From Paragordius varius (Eukaryota; Nematomorpha): a DNA stretch of 64,000 bases. The stretch spans positions 2,728,001 through 2,792,000 of the forward strand of contig OZ176052.1 in NCBI GenBank assembly GCA_964247055.1. The letters run 5' to 3'. A program made the translations under genes and the position numbers. This document shows, one piece after another, positions 49,640-62,239 of this stretch. Numbering within the stretch: position 1 is the first letter of the stretch; every line of letters begins with the position of its first letter. The notes beneath the pieces were generated by a model. That model was not told the origin of the DNA, made no database searches, and saw only the letters and a list, made by a program, of their open reading frames with translations.

Positions 49640-50560
49640 GCGCATATTTTTTATATAAATTTTTTTGGTGAAGCTAGAGGCAACTATTACTAAATATATC
49701 ATAAATTACTTATAAAAGCAAAACAAAATTTTTAAAAATTCAATTAAGTCCCAAATTTTTTTGGTCTTCTATAATATACTAGTTCTATTAAATAAAGGCA
49801 AAAATGCCATGGATTACGTGATAAAAACATAGCTTAATTCACTTTTTAAAATGAATACCTTTTACAATAATATAATTTTTAGAAAAATTTAGTTTAAGCG
49901 TACTTCATACTATTTTGAGCCATGATAGAGACGGTATGAGAATGCTTTAACATATTTTCAAAACACTTTCTGTATAATTCGATGATGCTGATTTCTATCG
50001 CTTCAGAATTTTATTTTAAAGTTTGTTTGCTTTCAAATTTGGCAAATTTTTTGAGGTAATAGAAATTTTCAAAATCAATTTATAAAATGTTTTAAAATAT
50101 TTAACGATTTTTCATACCATTTCCATCATGCCTCAAACTAGTATGAAGTACGCTTCAACATAATTTTACCATATATTTATATATTTTATCGCGCAATCTC
50201 GACATTTTATCGTTTAGTTAAGCAAACCAGACCATAAGCGAATAAATGGGACTTTCGGAGCCCACATATAAAATTAAAAAATTTTAAAAATATTTTTCTT
50301 TTTTAGGCATTTTATGATATATTATAGTGATATTTTTTAAATGAAGTACATGCTTTCATCAAAAAAAATTTTTAAAAAATTGTGCGGAAATTTTGTCATT
50401 TTCTGATATGGAGCGCTTACCACAAAGTTTAAGTAAACTTTTTGTATAACTTATAGGGCCAAAGCCAAAAACACCATAATAATCAATACATTTTCCTATC
50501 AGAATATATATATATATAATTTCAACAGGTTATTTTTTGTGGATACAGTGTTATAACATA
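49640..50560. repeat. unclassified dispersed repeat with inverted arms
   Basis: Two arms of about 70 bp face each other: 49898-49975 (CTTCATACTATTTTGAGCC, ATGATAGAGACGGTATGAGA) and 50090-50160 (TTCATACCATTTCCATCATG, CTCAAACTAGTATGAAG). A second module follows at 50230-50520 (ACTTTCGGAGCCCACAT, CATTTTCTGATATGGAGC, CTTATAGGGCCAAA, CCTATCAGAATATATATA), which is shared with 36.6, 38.4 and 62.6 kb. No open reading frame. Confidence 0.65.
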
Positions 50561-52850
50561 TTGGCATAACTAATATGTTGTTACCAAAAACTAATTTGAT
50601 TTAATTCGTTTTTAGTGTTCATTAGAGACGATAAATCACCCAAATTTAAAGGTGTATATATATATATATATAGATATTTATGGCACTTTAGTAAAATATA
50701 ATAGTAATCGTTTGAACAACCCTAAAACAACTTTTTTATCACTTACCATTTTTTAATTTTTGACTTAGAAATTATAAATTTGGAGACCAGTTAATATACC
50801 TAATAATTCTTAAAATCAACCCTATTTCATCCATAATTCTACCATTGTGATAGCTTTTTATTAAATCGCTTATAAATGAATAATTGTTCCGGTTCATAAA
50901 AATATATTTTTGTTATATCACGTTTTTGACTGAATGTTTTTGAAATCACTGTATTAACTGATCAGCCCAACCTTTATTATGGCATTTTTTTGTCAAAAGT
51001 TTTGGCTTATTGGAACATTATTGTACCCAGATATGTCGTATTGGAGGTTTGTTGTGAGATAAACTAGAAATAATAATGGATATTAAAATATTTTAATATA
51101 AAAGTAACGTTAAAAAGTTCTGTCTTTATATCCATTATGTTTTATAATTTTAGCAAAATAATTTTGCTGTTATGGGACCCGTAATTATTTCTTTTTTACA
51201 ATAAATCTTCCTTTTATTTTAAAATTTATCTATTACACAAAATCGCTTAATGTATATCAGGCTTATGGTAATTTTATAGAAAAATGTGTTTATAATGTGC
51301 CTGAAAATTTTAGTTAAGTGGATATAACCTCCATAAATAAGTGATAAACTACGTTAAACACTATAATATAAGCAATCTAATACATTCAATAATTCGATAT
51401 TACTTTTTAATACGCGGTTTTGTCCAAATCCTTTTGCTTCTTCTTTATAAACAGTCTATTTTTTAAAAATAACAGGCCGCGTTTTTAACTTAAAAATTTG
51501 GCTGCCGCGTACAAAATATATAGAACAACATATGCATAATTAGTTATTAGTTCTTGTGAACGCAACATATTAAATTAATAGAAAACCGATGATTACCTTA
51601 ACCATGTCCGTTAAAAATATTTTTTACATAAAAACAGCAGGAATACGTTTGCTTAACAATAAAAAACTTCAAAATCTGTACAAGGACAATAATGCAAAAA
51701 TTTTATTTTAGGAAGGTATTAAAAAATGGTTTTTACACGCTTAACGAAAAATTGATGGTTTTCATAAAGCATAACTTACCTTTAAGCAATAAATATTTAA
51801 AAATTAATAAATCCATAAAATACAATTTTTGACTATCATTATAAAATTAGATACATGGATTGTCGTAAAATTGTAATTCGTACTTTATTTTGGAAATCCT
51901 TGGTAAGCCAAAAAACAGAAACCCTCCTGATGCCTAACGAATATCTTAAAATGAATAGTTTTGTCATTAAATAAATGATGTATGTACGATACATAACATA
52001 ATTAAAACGAACTTTGCATATGACCGTGTATAAAAATGAAGCATATGTTTACCTGATTAATATATAATATTTAAATAACAGTTAAATACATTAAATTAAA
52101 AATTTGAGTTGTTTGTATTATTAATAAATGACAGTTTAGTTAATTATGGTAATCACTGCTTTTGACCATTAATGACTGCCTTACAAAGCGGTCGGACCGT
52201 TTATTTTTTCATCTAGCTAAAACTTACCTGTTTCATTAAAATAAAGTAACTATAATGGGTTATTTTTTACACAAAATAAGGCAAATCTCTTTTAATAAAA
52301 ATATTTATCAGAAATTATAAATTAATATCTATATGTTTGTTTTTAATCCTATATATTATTTTTCGTTTTAGCATGATTTCGACACTACTCACTAATCAAC
52401 AAATCAATCATGAAGAATATAAAAAAGAAAATTTACCTCCATATTAATTTATGTATCCATTATCTGGATTTTTTTAAACATTTGTTGATAAAATAAATAA
52501 CACATTTTTAATGAAAAAGTTATATAATATATATATTATATGTGTGAGTGTATTATCAATGCATGATAAATATTAATTTTATCGTGGGATAGCAAATTAT
52601 ACAGATGATTATAGTCCATCAAATCTAAAGACGGTGGTTTCAGGTTTATTTAAATCCTAAATAGTTTTACATTAAAAGCAGTTTTTCAAATGAAGTCGTT
52701 TTAAAAAAGATTTTTGCGAAAAAAATGGGTTCCGTTTTAGACTTTACGATAGCCGAATTATTTTGTTACAATGTAAACAGATGTGCAAAAAAATAGACAT
52801 TCTTAAACAGCAAATTTTTATTGTGTGCTAGTTAATAGGTAGATTTACAT
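50560..52850. other. intergenic, AT-rich
   Basis: No coding exon or clear repeat recognised, apart from short TA runs such as the one near 50656. Confidence 0.5.
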
Positions 52851-53325
52851 CAGACACCCTCTTATCATAGTAATTGAAATATCGGATGTCACTCTTTCGA
52901 GCGATCATATTTGTAAACTATTTCGCCATAAATCCCTGTCTGTGGCGTCCTTGAGTTTTAGATTCGGTTTTGCCATATCTCTTACCGTATCTATCCATCG
53001 CGTTTTAAGGTGTCCTCTTCCCTCTGACCATCCAAAATATATTCATCAATCTTTTTACCAAAAGAGGTACCATCATTATTTATATATGTCCAAACCATTT
53101 AAGGCTATTCAACATCATTTTTTGTGTTATCGGTTTGATTTCTGTATTGCTTCTAATATATATCATTTTGTCTCTCTTCTTTACACCGCACATTAATATA
53201 AGCTTTCCCCTTTCCGTTATTTCAAATTGCCTTTCCTCTGTTTAGTGGCCATGTCTGTGAGTTGTACATCATTGTTGGCTGTACAACAGTATTGTAAATC
53301 TTACCCTTAAGTTTAAAATCAAAAT
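52850..53325 (-). mobile_element. 5'-truncated, decayed RTE-type LINE tail
   Basis: Minus-strand translation in several frames gives the C-terminal region of a LINE polyprotein in order: GKIYNTVVQPTMMYNSQTWPL, NGKGKAY-type and CGVKKRDK-like residues, ITQKMMLNSLKWFGHI, TSFGKKIDEYILDGQR, then LKTRWIDTVRDMAKPNLKLK and DATDRDLWRN. Frames change several times and stops occur. Only the part after the RT palm is present, as in a 5'-truncated insertion. It is related to, but clearly older than, the LINE at 55.4-58.8 kb. Confidence 0.8.
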
Positions 53326-53329
53326 TTTT

Positions 53330-54940
53330 ATCGCATTAAACATTTTTTTAATAAACAGTATATAAAAATAATTAGCTCATGCTTATCATCACGGACTTTT
53401 CCATGAACAACCTACTTTAGATATAATTTTATTCTATTTCTATTTTAAATTATTTTAGAATATTTAATAAAATTAAATTTTAAAATTTAAATGGCAAAAA
53501 AAATTAATATATTTTTTGAAAAGGGGTTATGATGCGCACAATATAAGACATGTGTTTTCTCACAATCAGCGTCATTATGGGGCGGTCCTATCCACTTCAA
53601 ATTGCATTATGGCAGTCGAAAAAATCAATATATCTTGTCAAATTTTTGATTGAGTATTATATCAAAAATAACCAAAAATGTAATTACAAAAAGCATTTTT
53701 AAAAAAATGTTCACCATATACTTAATATAATCAAATATGAATGTAATTTTGCCAGGTAGTTTTTTTAAATTTTTATAATAAAACTTGTTTTAAATGCCCC
53801 ACAAATATAAATGTTATTTTTATATAAATAATTGAAATCGATATCCATGAGTTTAAGAATAAATAAGAAATCAGCTCCAACGAAATTAAGAAATCTGTCG
53901 GGTTTTATAATGGAATGCTAAAAAATATTTGGTGAGCTATATTGACTAACAAATTTACTTATACTTTTTAAATAAATATTATATTAGATCCAAAATATCA
54001 AATCATTATTTGTGACGATTAGATTACGGATTTTATCTAAAACAAATATAATATATAAAGTAACCCAAATCAACAATTTATTCAGTCAGGTTTAAAAATG
54101 TGTATATAATATCGAGCAATAAGACTATGGTAAATATATTATAATTTTATATGCATACTAACTATATTTTGCACAAATTGTTTTAAATAAACGGTATCTT
54201 CATATAGATGCATATAATATATAATTTAAAATTTATAAATCATTTTTTTGACTTCTCCTCTCCTGACAATTTATTATTATTATTGTTGTTTTTCTTATTG
54301 GTGTTTCCATGTACTTTTGCGATTTCTGGCATTTTTTCTCGTCCTAAATTTATAAATTGGTATATTAGCATATATCCTTATTTAATACTATAAATATAGT
54401 AAAGGAATCCGCAAATTAAACAAAGTTTTTGTATAAATAACCAAAGTATCGGGATGTATTGTTATTGTTCAAATCCTACTAAAAAATATTTTAATGGTAT
54501 TTATATAACAGAATTTTTAAATAATTTATTCAGAATCTCTTAATGAAAACATATATGGGAATAGATAAAAAAGTACATATTTATTAATATTTAGAAAATT
54601 CTTTTAAGTTATATTCTTTTAGCTATTTAAAAAATTTGTTTCGTTTTTGGGCAAAAAAACTATTTTTTTAGAATTTATTGAGTTATTAAAAATATATATA
54701 AACTAAAAAATAAGATATCAAAAACTAACAATTAGAATTTATTATTTGTAGTCTCTATGATTAGGGTTATACAGAGTTTTAACCCATATTTAACAACTAT
54801 AATTACACATAGACGGATATAATAAGGTTCCAAAAATATGAGGTTTTTTTAGTTTTAAATCAGTTCTTATTTGTTTAACTCTTCACTTATATGTTTTATC
54901 TATGAAAATTTACTATGAACCCCAAAATGTAATTCCTATA
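53330..54940. other. intergenic, AT-rich
   Basis: No gene, MITE or array recognised between the LINE tail and the 3' end of the BSDC1-like gene. Confidence 0.5.
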
Positions 54941-57900
54941 CTAACAGCTAAAAAAAGTAGAACCTTTCAAAGATATTTTTTGAAGATTTTTATCGAGAGT
55001 ATCTTCGATATTCAATTCATCAAGCGGGGATAATAGTTCAGCAGCATTGTCATTGTTGTTTGAAGTTGCAAAACTTGATGTTGTGTCCGGTTCATTGTTT
55101 AAAATTTCGGGTGTTGATATAATAGATGAAGTTATTTCCCAATCATCTTGAAATCGAATTGATTTATAAAATTATATATACCATTTACAGTTCAAATTTA
55201 CCCTTGAACAATTCAAATTTACCCTAAAAATAAATTATGTATTTTCGAACTAATATAACTCATTATTAATATGAAATATATGTTTATGCTATAATTTATT
55301 ATTTTTTCAGTATTATTTTAATTTAAAACAAAATTTATATTTTTTAAGAATATATAAAAATATTGGTAATTTTTAATCCATCCATCCATTCATTTTAGGT
55401 CCCAGGGTATCTGGGGTTTCCATGCACCAACTTCCTGAACAATGTCCTATCAAAGACTTGTTCGTGTTCAATATTGAAGTGTGATAGATCTTGGGTCAGC
55501 TGTTTGGACCATGTGAGCTTAGGGCGGCCTTTTCTGTTTGGGCCGGGTATATTTAAATGTTGTATTTTTTGGACCCAGTTATCGGAATTCATACGTTGAA
55601 TATGTCCGTAATATCGCAATCGATTGCGCTGGATGAATAAAGCTATGGGTTCATCTTCTTCTATGGTATTATCAAAATTATTGTTGCAGATTTTGAGCAT
55701 GTGATTTTCAGCTCTAGTAAGTCTATTTAGGTCTGTTGCTGTAAGGGCCCAGGTTTCTGTAGCGTATGTCATAGCTGGTCTTATTCCCATTTTGTAAATC
55801 TTTATCTTGTGATTCGATTTGATATATTTATTAGTTAAAATATATTTTAATTGATTGAATTTGGCCCATCCTTGTCTGATTCTATGAGAAATGGCATCCC
55901 TCAAAGAACCATCAGATGCTATATAATCGCCCAGATATGGGAAAGATGTTACCACTTCTAGTTTATCTCCATTAAAGTTTATAGTACGTGGATTAGATAT
56001 TGGCTGTGGTATTGATGAAGCACATGGTGTGCAGATGAAATTATTATTATTAATTAACTTTCCTTTTATGTTGGAACATTTTTTATGGACCCAATTTCTA
56101 CATTTTGTACAACAAAGTGAGTTTAGTTTTACCTCAGTGGAGCACACTGGGCATGGGAACTTTATAGTTTTATGTTCATCTCCTGTGATTAGAATTTTAG
56201 TTTTGTTTGTATTGATTTTAAGACCGTATTTATGTAATTGTTTTGACCATATAAGATATTTATTTTCGAGTATTGAAATATCTTCTGCAGTGATTATGAG
56301 GTCGTCTGCATAAAGAATTTCATAAGGCAGACCTTCTCTCATATCTTTTGTTATGTAATCAATTATAGCTATAAAAAGAAGTGGGCTAAGGACAGATCCC
56401 TGATGTAGCCCAGTATTTATACTAAAATACTCTGAATTCCCAACAGGAGTAAGAACACAACTGATTGAGTTAGTGTAGATTAACATAATTAACTTAATGG
56501 TATATTCATCTACGTTGTTGTAGCGCAGTGATTCTATTATTAGTGCTCTAGGTACTGAGTCGTAAGCCTTTTCTAAATCGACAAAAAGGTGGAATAGTTT
56601 ACGACCTTTTGCTCGGTATTTATCTTGTAATTGTCTGAGTAGGAAAATTGGATCGATTGTGCTTTTGCCCGCTGAAAAGGCGAATTGCATTGGATTAATT
56701 GATATGAGCTGGACGATACGATTTTTGAGGCACATTTCAAAAATTTTTAACCCATGTTCAAGAAGTTTTAAGGGCCTGTATGAGGCAAGGTTAAGATATC
56801 TCCTTTATTTTTGAAAATGGGAAATATAATGCTTTTTTCCCAGTCTTTGGGTATTTTCATTTCAACTATTATTTTGTTAAATAAATTTGTTAGAAGCATG
56901 GTTATATTGGGTATTAATTTAATGATATCAAAACATAGTTCACTAGGGCCCGAAGCCTTGTTTGATTTCATTTGGTCTAAAGCAATCTCAATTTCTTGTA
57001 TTGTGAATGTATTTAATGGGCCACAACAGGGATCTAGGTCAGAATTTATTATGGGTGTTAAAGGGTTGTTTAGATTTTGCTCCATATATTTTTGCCATAT
57101 CGATTTAATTAATTCTGGTTGTATTTGTAAATTATTATTATTATCTTTTATACATTTAATCGTTGGTATATCTTTTTTGTTATTATTGTAAAGTTTCATA
57201 TGTTTAAAAATTTTATTATTTTGGATTTCCTTTTCCAATTTATCGGCAGTATCTTTAGCCTTTTCATTCATTAATTTATTAATTTCCTTTTGAACCTTTT
57301 TGTTGTATTTATAATAATCAGTTTTGTCGTTTTCTGTTTTCGATTTCTTCCATTTTTTATACAAACGCGCCTTTTCTTTAAGTAATGGCTTAATTGCATC
57401 GTCCCACCACCATTTCTTTTGGGCTTTGCTCTTTCTTCTACCACACCATTTTTCTACATTTTCAATCGTATTGCTTCTTAGACTTTGCCAGGAGTCTTCA
57501 ACGTCAAGATTATCAATGTTTAAGTTAAGCGACTTTTTGAAATTATTCATTATATCAGGTTTTTTAAACTTGTGTATATTAAGTTTAGGTTTGGTTCTAT
57601 GATTAAAAGGCCTTGAGTTAAATTTGAAAATTGATGTTAAAACTTTATGCTGTGTTTCAGAGTTATAAGTGGTTGTATTTACCAGATATTTTCGAATGTG
57701 TTGACTAGTTAGGATGTAGTCTATTGTTGTATTATTATTGCCAGAAGTGTATGTAATCAGTTTATTTTTGCTTTTGGTGAATAAAGTGTTTGCTAACTGT
57801 AGTCGCTGAGCTGCACAGAATTCTAAGACATTTTCTCCTTCTTTGTCCCGATTATCGAAGTTGTATCCTCCATGTATACCAGAAAAACCTTCGCTGCTTC

Positions 57901-60167
57901 CAACATGTGCATTTAAATCTCCTCCAATCATTATACAGTCTGTTTCGGGTATATTGGAACATATTTGATAGAGCTGATCCCAAAAATCCAGCTTGCATTT
58001 ATCGGGCAAGCCTTTTTGGGGTGCATATACGGAAATAATATTGAGGATCAATTTGTTGTATATCATTCTAGCTTGAATAATTCTATCACTATGACGGGTC
58101 ACGGTAATTAGGTTTTGTCGATGTGTTTCTTTCATCATTATAGCGACGCCAGATTGTCCTTTGTTCCCACCTTGGTATAGTAATGAATAACCATCAAAGT
58201 GTTTTATACCTGCATTTTTATATCGAGTTTCTTGTAAACAGCATATGTTTAAATCTAAGTTTCGCACCGTATCTATTACCAGCCTTGCTTATTAACCATT
58301 GTTCCAACATTCCAAGAGCCAATTTTAAATGGTTCCGATATAGATTTGAAGTTTTTATTTAGATTATTGTATCTTATTTTTATTTTTGGTTGTTCATTTG
58401 TACCTGGTTTATTTATTATTGTTTTAGAATTATTTTTATTTCTATTATTTATGTAATTTGTATTTATAGGTATACTAGCATTATCATAATATATATTATC
58501 ATTTATATTAAAATTAAAATTTCGTTTTGAAATAGAGGTTTTATTATCATCAATCATTTTTGTAAGTCGTTTCTTCATGGTTTTGTAATTTGAGGCAAGG
58601 TTTTACGGATTATATGCCCTTATAAACCAACCCCTTTAACTCAGAGGTGAGGGTACCTTATTCGCTGCACCAGGCTAGAGAATGTCTAAAAAGACTACGA
58701 TTTTCTCAAATCGACCTCCTCCGTTGGCCTTACACATCGTGTAAGTTTCCGGACATCACCACGTGGAGGTGGAGGTAGGATTTTCTTAAAAAAAATATAT
58801 TTTATTTGAGGGTGAATTTGAATTGTTCGAGGGTGAATTTGAATTGTTCGAGGGTGAATTTGAATTGTTCGAGGGTGAATTTGAATTGTTTAAGGGTGAA
58901 TTTGAATTGTTTAAGGGTGAAATTGAATTGTAAATGGTATATATAAAATTTACTGTAAAAAGTTAAACGGTAAATTTTTTAATGTAAACTTTCCTACAAA
59001 GTTAATATCAAAAAGTAGCAATTATAAACTAATTTAATATTTTAATTAAGAGTGTCCAATATGCGGCCCTCCGAAACTTTATGTGCGGCCCGCAAAAAAT
59101 TGGAAACTCATATATAAAACATGCTCAAATCATAGTCAAATTAATATTTCTTAAATTATTTTTTTAAATAAGTCCGTCTAATTAACAAGAACTAGAAAAT
59201 TATATCGTGTTTGCATTTAACAGTGTGTTGAAAATCTAATAAATCATTTAATTATCATTTATGCAAATGCGCCCCACTAAAATGGGTCCCGCAAAGCCCA
59301 TTATTTTGGATGGCGCCCTAATTTCAATAAAGTATCAATAAGAATTCTACAAACGTAACATTTAGGTAAGGTGTGGTAACATGAAACTCATAAATTTAAT
59401 ATTGTGATAACCAATTAGCACAGTAGTAATTATTATAACAACTTACCGTCCATCCCTCCGTCCCAAGCAATATCTTCTTTGAGAGAATTTGTGGCTCTTT
59501 GAAGCAAAGATTGTCGCAATCGTTCTTCTTCATCCACCAAATGCACTTTGTAATAATACTTTTTCCAAAAGGTGGGTGCATCACACACGGATGGGACCTA
59601 TTAAATAATGTCAAAAGTATCGTATAGCAAAGCTTTATAGAAATTTTGATTTCATTTAATTTTTTTATATAATTTTTGTATGTAAAAAGGGACAAAAAGG
59701 TGAAATCTTTAATCATTTTAAAACGTAAAAACCAGAAACAATTTTTTTTCTGGTATAAAGATAGACATATTTTTAAAATTATAACGTATCTTTTATTGCA
59801 AAATATGGAATAGATATTTAGTACTCTCCATAATAGATTTCACAATTATAAACATTTAGTTTATTAATAAAAAACAGTGGTATATAAAAGTGGTTTGATG
59901 TTTAAATATTTTTCTTATATTTTATTTTTTCCCTGTATAATTTCAATTCTACAGTGGGAGTAAAGATTTGAAAGGTAAAATACCAATTAGATGGAAAAAA
60001 TAAAAATAACTTATTTTGAAGAGGGCTATAGATTTCTTATTTTTTAATTGAGCCATATAGGGCAGCTATGTTTTGATTAATATAACGTAATTAACTACAT
60101 AAAAGGCAAAAAAAGTATTATAGATAAATTAGAAAATGAATATTAACCAAAATAAATTTGTTATTAG

Positions 60168-60229
<62 letters not shown>

Positions 60230-61022
60230 TTTTACTTGGCATCATTTTATAAAATAATTAGGTCACTAAAGTAATGAATATGCAAACTTCATACCAAAAT
60301 ATTATACCTATTTTTATGATTAAAAAATTTACAATATATAAACTTGCTCAACCCTTAACCCCTAACACCCATATTAATTATGTATAAATAAATAAATCAT
60401 GCCGTTCATACAAAAAAGTATAAAACAATGAAATTTAAAAAGATTTAGATTTCTCTTTTAAAGAAAAATACCAATTGTTTGAATTTTAGATTGAGTTCTT
60501 GATTAGTTTCAAGCTGCTTAGAATTTTTTTCATCATCATTGACATATTTGTTTACCCATTTTTCATAATTGGCATCGCTAGTAAAATCTTCATTTATGGT
60601 TGATTCCAAATTTGTTATGACATTGGATAATGCGACCTATTTAAAAGTGGATTTATTAAAATGTATTCGAAATAAATCATTGTATAAATAATCGATTTAC
60701 CTGTTTTTTGTCCCATTTTATGTTTGTGGAATCTTCATTATTTTGATGAGCTTTGACAATAGTATCAAAGCCTTCCTTAACAAATTGACTAGTTTGATAA
60801 AGATTATCGATAATCTTAAATAAAACAATATTTAATACGTGCTTTTTAGCGAAATCTGTGGTATTTTGAAGGGATGCCTCCGAAGCCACAATATAATCCT
60901 TTATTTCTGTCAAATCATTTTTAACAAGGTCTAAAGTAGGCTTTATCTGAAAAAGTAAATTTATAATCAGTAAAAACCTTTTCGGCAATATTTCGCCAAT
61001 AGTCACCGATTAGTCCTGACAT
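54941..61022 (-). CDS. BSDC1: BSD-domain protein, BSDC1-like
   Basis: Exons (minus): 60978-61022, 60701-60946, 60472-60636, 59447-59597, 54941-55146; 813 nt, 270 residues, all phases fit. Intron 1 is 31 nt (60947-60977), intron 2 64 nt, intron 4 4.3 kb. The N-terminus MSGLIGDYWRN..EKIKPTLDLVKNDLTEI aligns with the WWRSWLQ...MKRDLTEF start of human BSDC1. Residues 153-203 are the BSD domain with its hallmark Phe-Trp (162-163) and YYYKVHLVDEEE, followed by acidic residues. The last exon is Ser/Asp-rich and begins with DDW. The protein is shorter than human BSDC1 (about 430). The stretch at 60821-60844 reads in frame as eight codons but also has GT...AAG ends, so it could be a 24-nt intron. Function of the family is poorly known. 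The last intron carries a LINE nested in a MITE. Confidence 0.86.
55175..58945. mobile_element. MITE family A, copy 3, split by a LINE
   Basis: The left half (55175-55380) begins TATACCATTTACAGTTCAAA and matches copy 1 in sequence and order. The right half (58785-58945) ends AATTGTAAATGGTATATA. The interruption is the LINE at 55381-58785. The right half carries six tandem 21-bp subterminal repeats (58808-58933, GAGGGTGAATTTGAATTGTT plus C), of which copies 1 and 2 have only one. All lies in the last intron of the BSDC1-like gene. Confidence 0.85.
55381..58785 (-). mobile_element. near full-length RTE-type LINE (endonuclease + RT)
   Basis: A 3.4-kb non-LTR retrotransposon read on the minus strand. 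Start region at 58578 (MKKRLTK..., then FKIGSWNVGT), endonuclease 58267-57600 (CLQETRY, GGDLNAHVG, TTIDYILT; the usual SDH is TQH), RT 57000-56200 (ASGPSELC, SAGKSTID, FVDLEKAYDS, LHQGSVLSPLLF, YADD). After the palm comes a Cys/His cross-brace finger near 56150-56020 (C-x2-C, C-x2-C-x4-H-x2-C, C-x2-C), then YLGDYIAS, GIRPAMTYATETW, YYGHIQR and KLVHGN, ending at 55395. Two single-base frame breaks are visible, near 58.27 and 56.77 kb, so the copy is probably inactive but young. The 3' end has a short GGAT tail, typical of target-primed insertion. The 5' leader (58580-58780) is GC-richer than its surroundings. I recall the same finger in related LINEs of other invertebrates. Confidence 0.93.
59047..59330. 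mobile_element. hAT-like remnant
   Basis: Left side GAGTGTCCAATATGCGGCCC with GTGCGGCCCGC; right side GCGCCCCAC...GGGTCCCGC and GGATGGCGCCCT. About 285 bp of non-autonomous hAT type with eroded ends, in the last intron of the BSDC1-like gene, about 100 bp from the 5' splice site at 59446. Confidence 0.5.
60165..60227. repeat. (TA)n microsatellite
   Basis: About 30 TA dinucleotides in BSDC1-like intron 3. It is likely length-variable and able to extrude a cruciform. Confidence 0.95.
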
Positions 61023-62230
61023 ATGTTAAAATGTATATATCGTAATTTGTTTGCATCCAAAATTTTATCATTTCGATACAAGGGATAACATAACCTTTGT
61101 TGTAAATTGGTTAAATACCGCTTTGAATCAAGTATTTTGGATAGAATGGAAAATAAAAAAATTACACTTGCACTTTTAAGTCAAAAAAGTTTATTAAAAA
61201 ATTACTTGATTTATATTAATTTGGGATATAGCGCACAGTTAGAGAACCTGAATTAAAGGGTCTGATTTAATACAAGGAGATTGCTGATTTTTTCTTTCAA
61301 AAATATAATACACGGCAATATTTCTAGTTGCCGCGAAATATAATATTAGAATTTTTGGCGTGAAATAGATTGATATGGATTTTTTCATGACCAAATATTA
61401 TTAAGTTGATGCATTTCAATAATTATTTAAAAATAGCTGTTTCTAAGTTAAACGGATATGTTTGCTTATTTGTCTAAATTTGAACTTAAGTGGTCAATAC
61501 CCTGATTAATTATGTCACAGACTGATTTGCTGGCATCCACCTTTCACTTTATAACATAGATGTGTGTTTAACAGCTCAATACTTTTTTAAAAAATATCAC
61601 AAAAGTGATGAACAGTTAAAGTCTGTGGGCAATTGATAAAGATTATGGTTTCTTTATAAGGAAGATAATAGGTTATAATACAGTAATAAGCATTTTTTTG
61701 AAATTTAAGATGTGAGCTCCTAAAGTCCGAAATTTTTACACTTCCAAAATTGGATAAATCTCTTAAAAAACGAAAAATTTAATGGTTTCAAGATAAAAAA
61801 ATTTGATAACCACTGCATCTAAAATCGAAATAACCTGCTGAAATAACTATCCGATAAAAAAATGTAGAAATCATGCTTTAGGTTTTGTTCCTTACCGGTA
61901 TAACTATATCTTTTGTTTTATTTCCATATCAGAAAAATTGAGCACATTTTTTTAAATAAAGTTTTTTTGGTGAAGGTTAAAGGCTTAATTCCAATAAATA
62001 TCACTAAAATATATTATAAACTACATATAAAAAGCAAAATAATATTTTTTAAAAAATTATATTTCAAGGTATGGGCTTTGAAATCAGAAATTTCTTCTCT
62101 CTTCCAAAATGGGCTAGTATTCGTAAAATAAACGGAAAAATGCCGGAAGCCGCGATAAATACTTTTATATGCTCAATTTTGATAACAACTAAGATTTATA
62201 AAGCTGGCTTTTTTTAAATTTAATTCAGCA
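61023..62230. other. intergenic 5' of BSDC1-like gene
   Basis: AT-rich with no gene seen. The right part (from about 61.7 kb) contains diffuse words of the dispersed repeat (GAGCTCCTAAAGTCC, TTTTTTTGGTGAAG, ATATTATAAACTAC). Confidence 0.5.
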
Positions 62231-62239
62231 AAATTTAAG

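Noticed and set aside
57324-58038. Plus-strand open frames over the LINE
   Set aside because: Antisense shadows of the endonuclease/RT frames.
60821-60844. A 24-nt intron in BSDC1-like exon 2
   Set aside because: It has GT...AAG ends but also reads in frame without a stop, and the human alignment does not decide. Left as coding.
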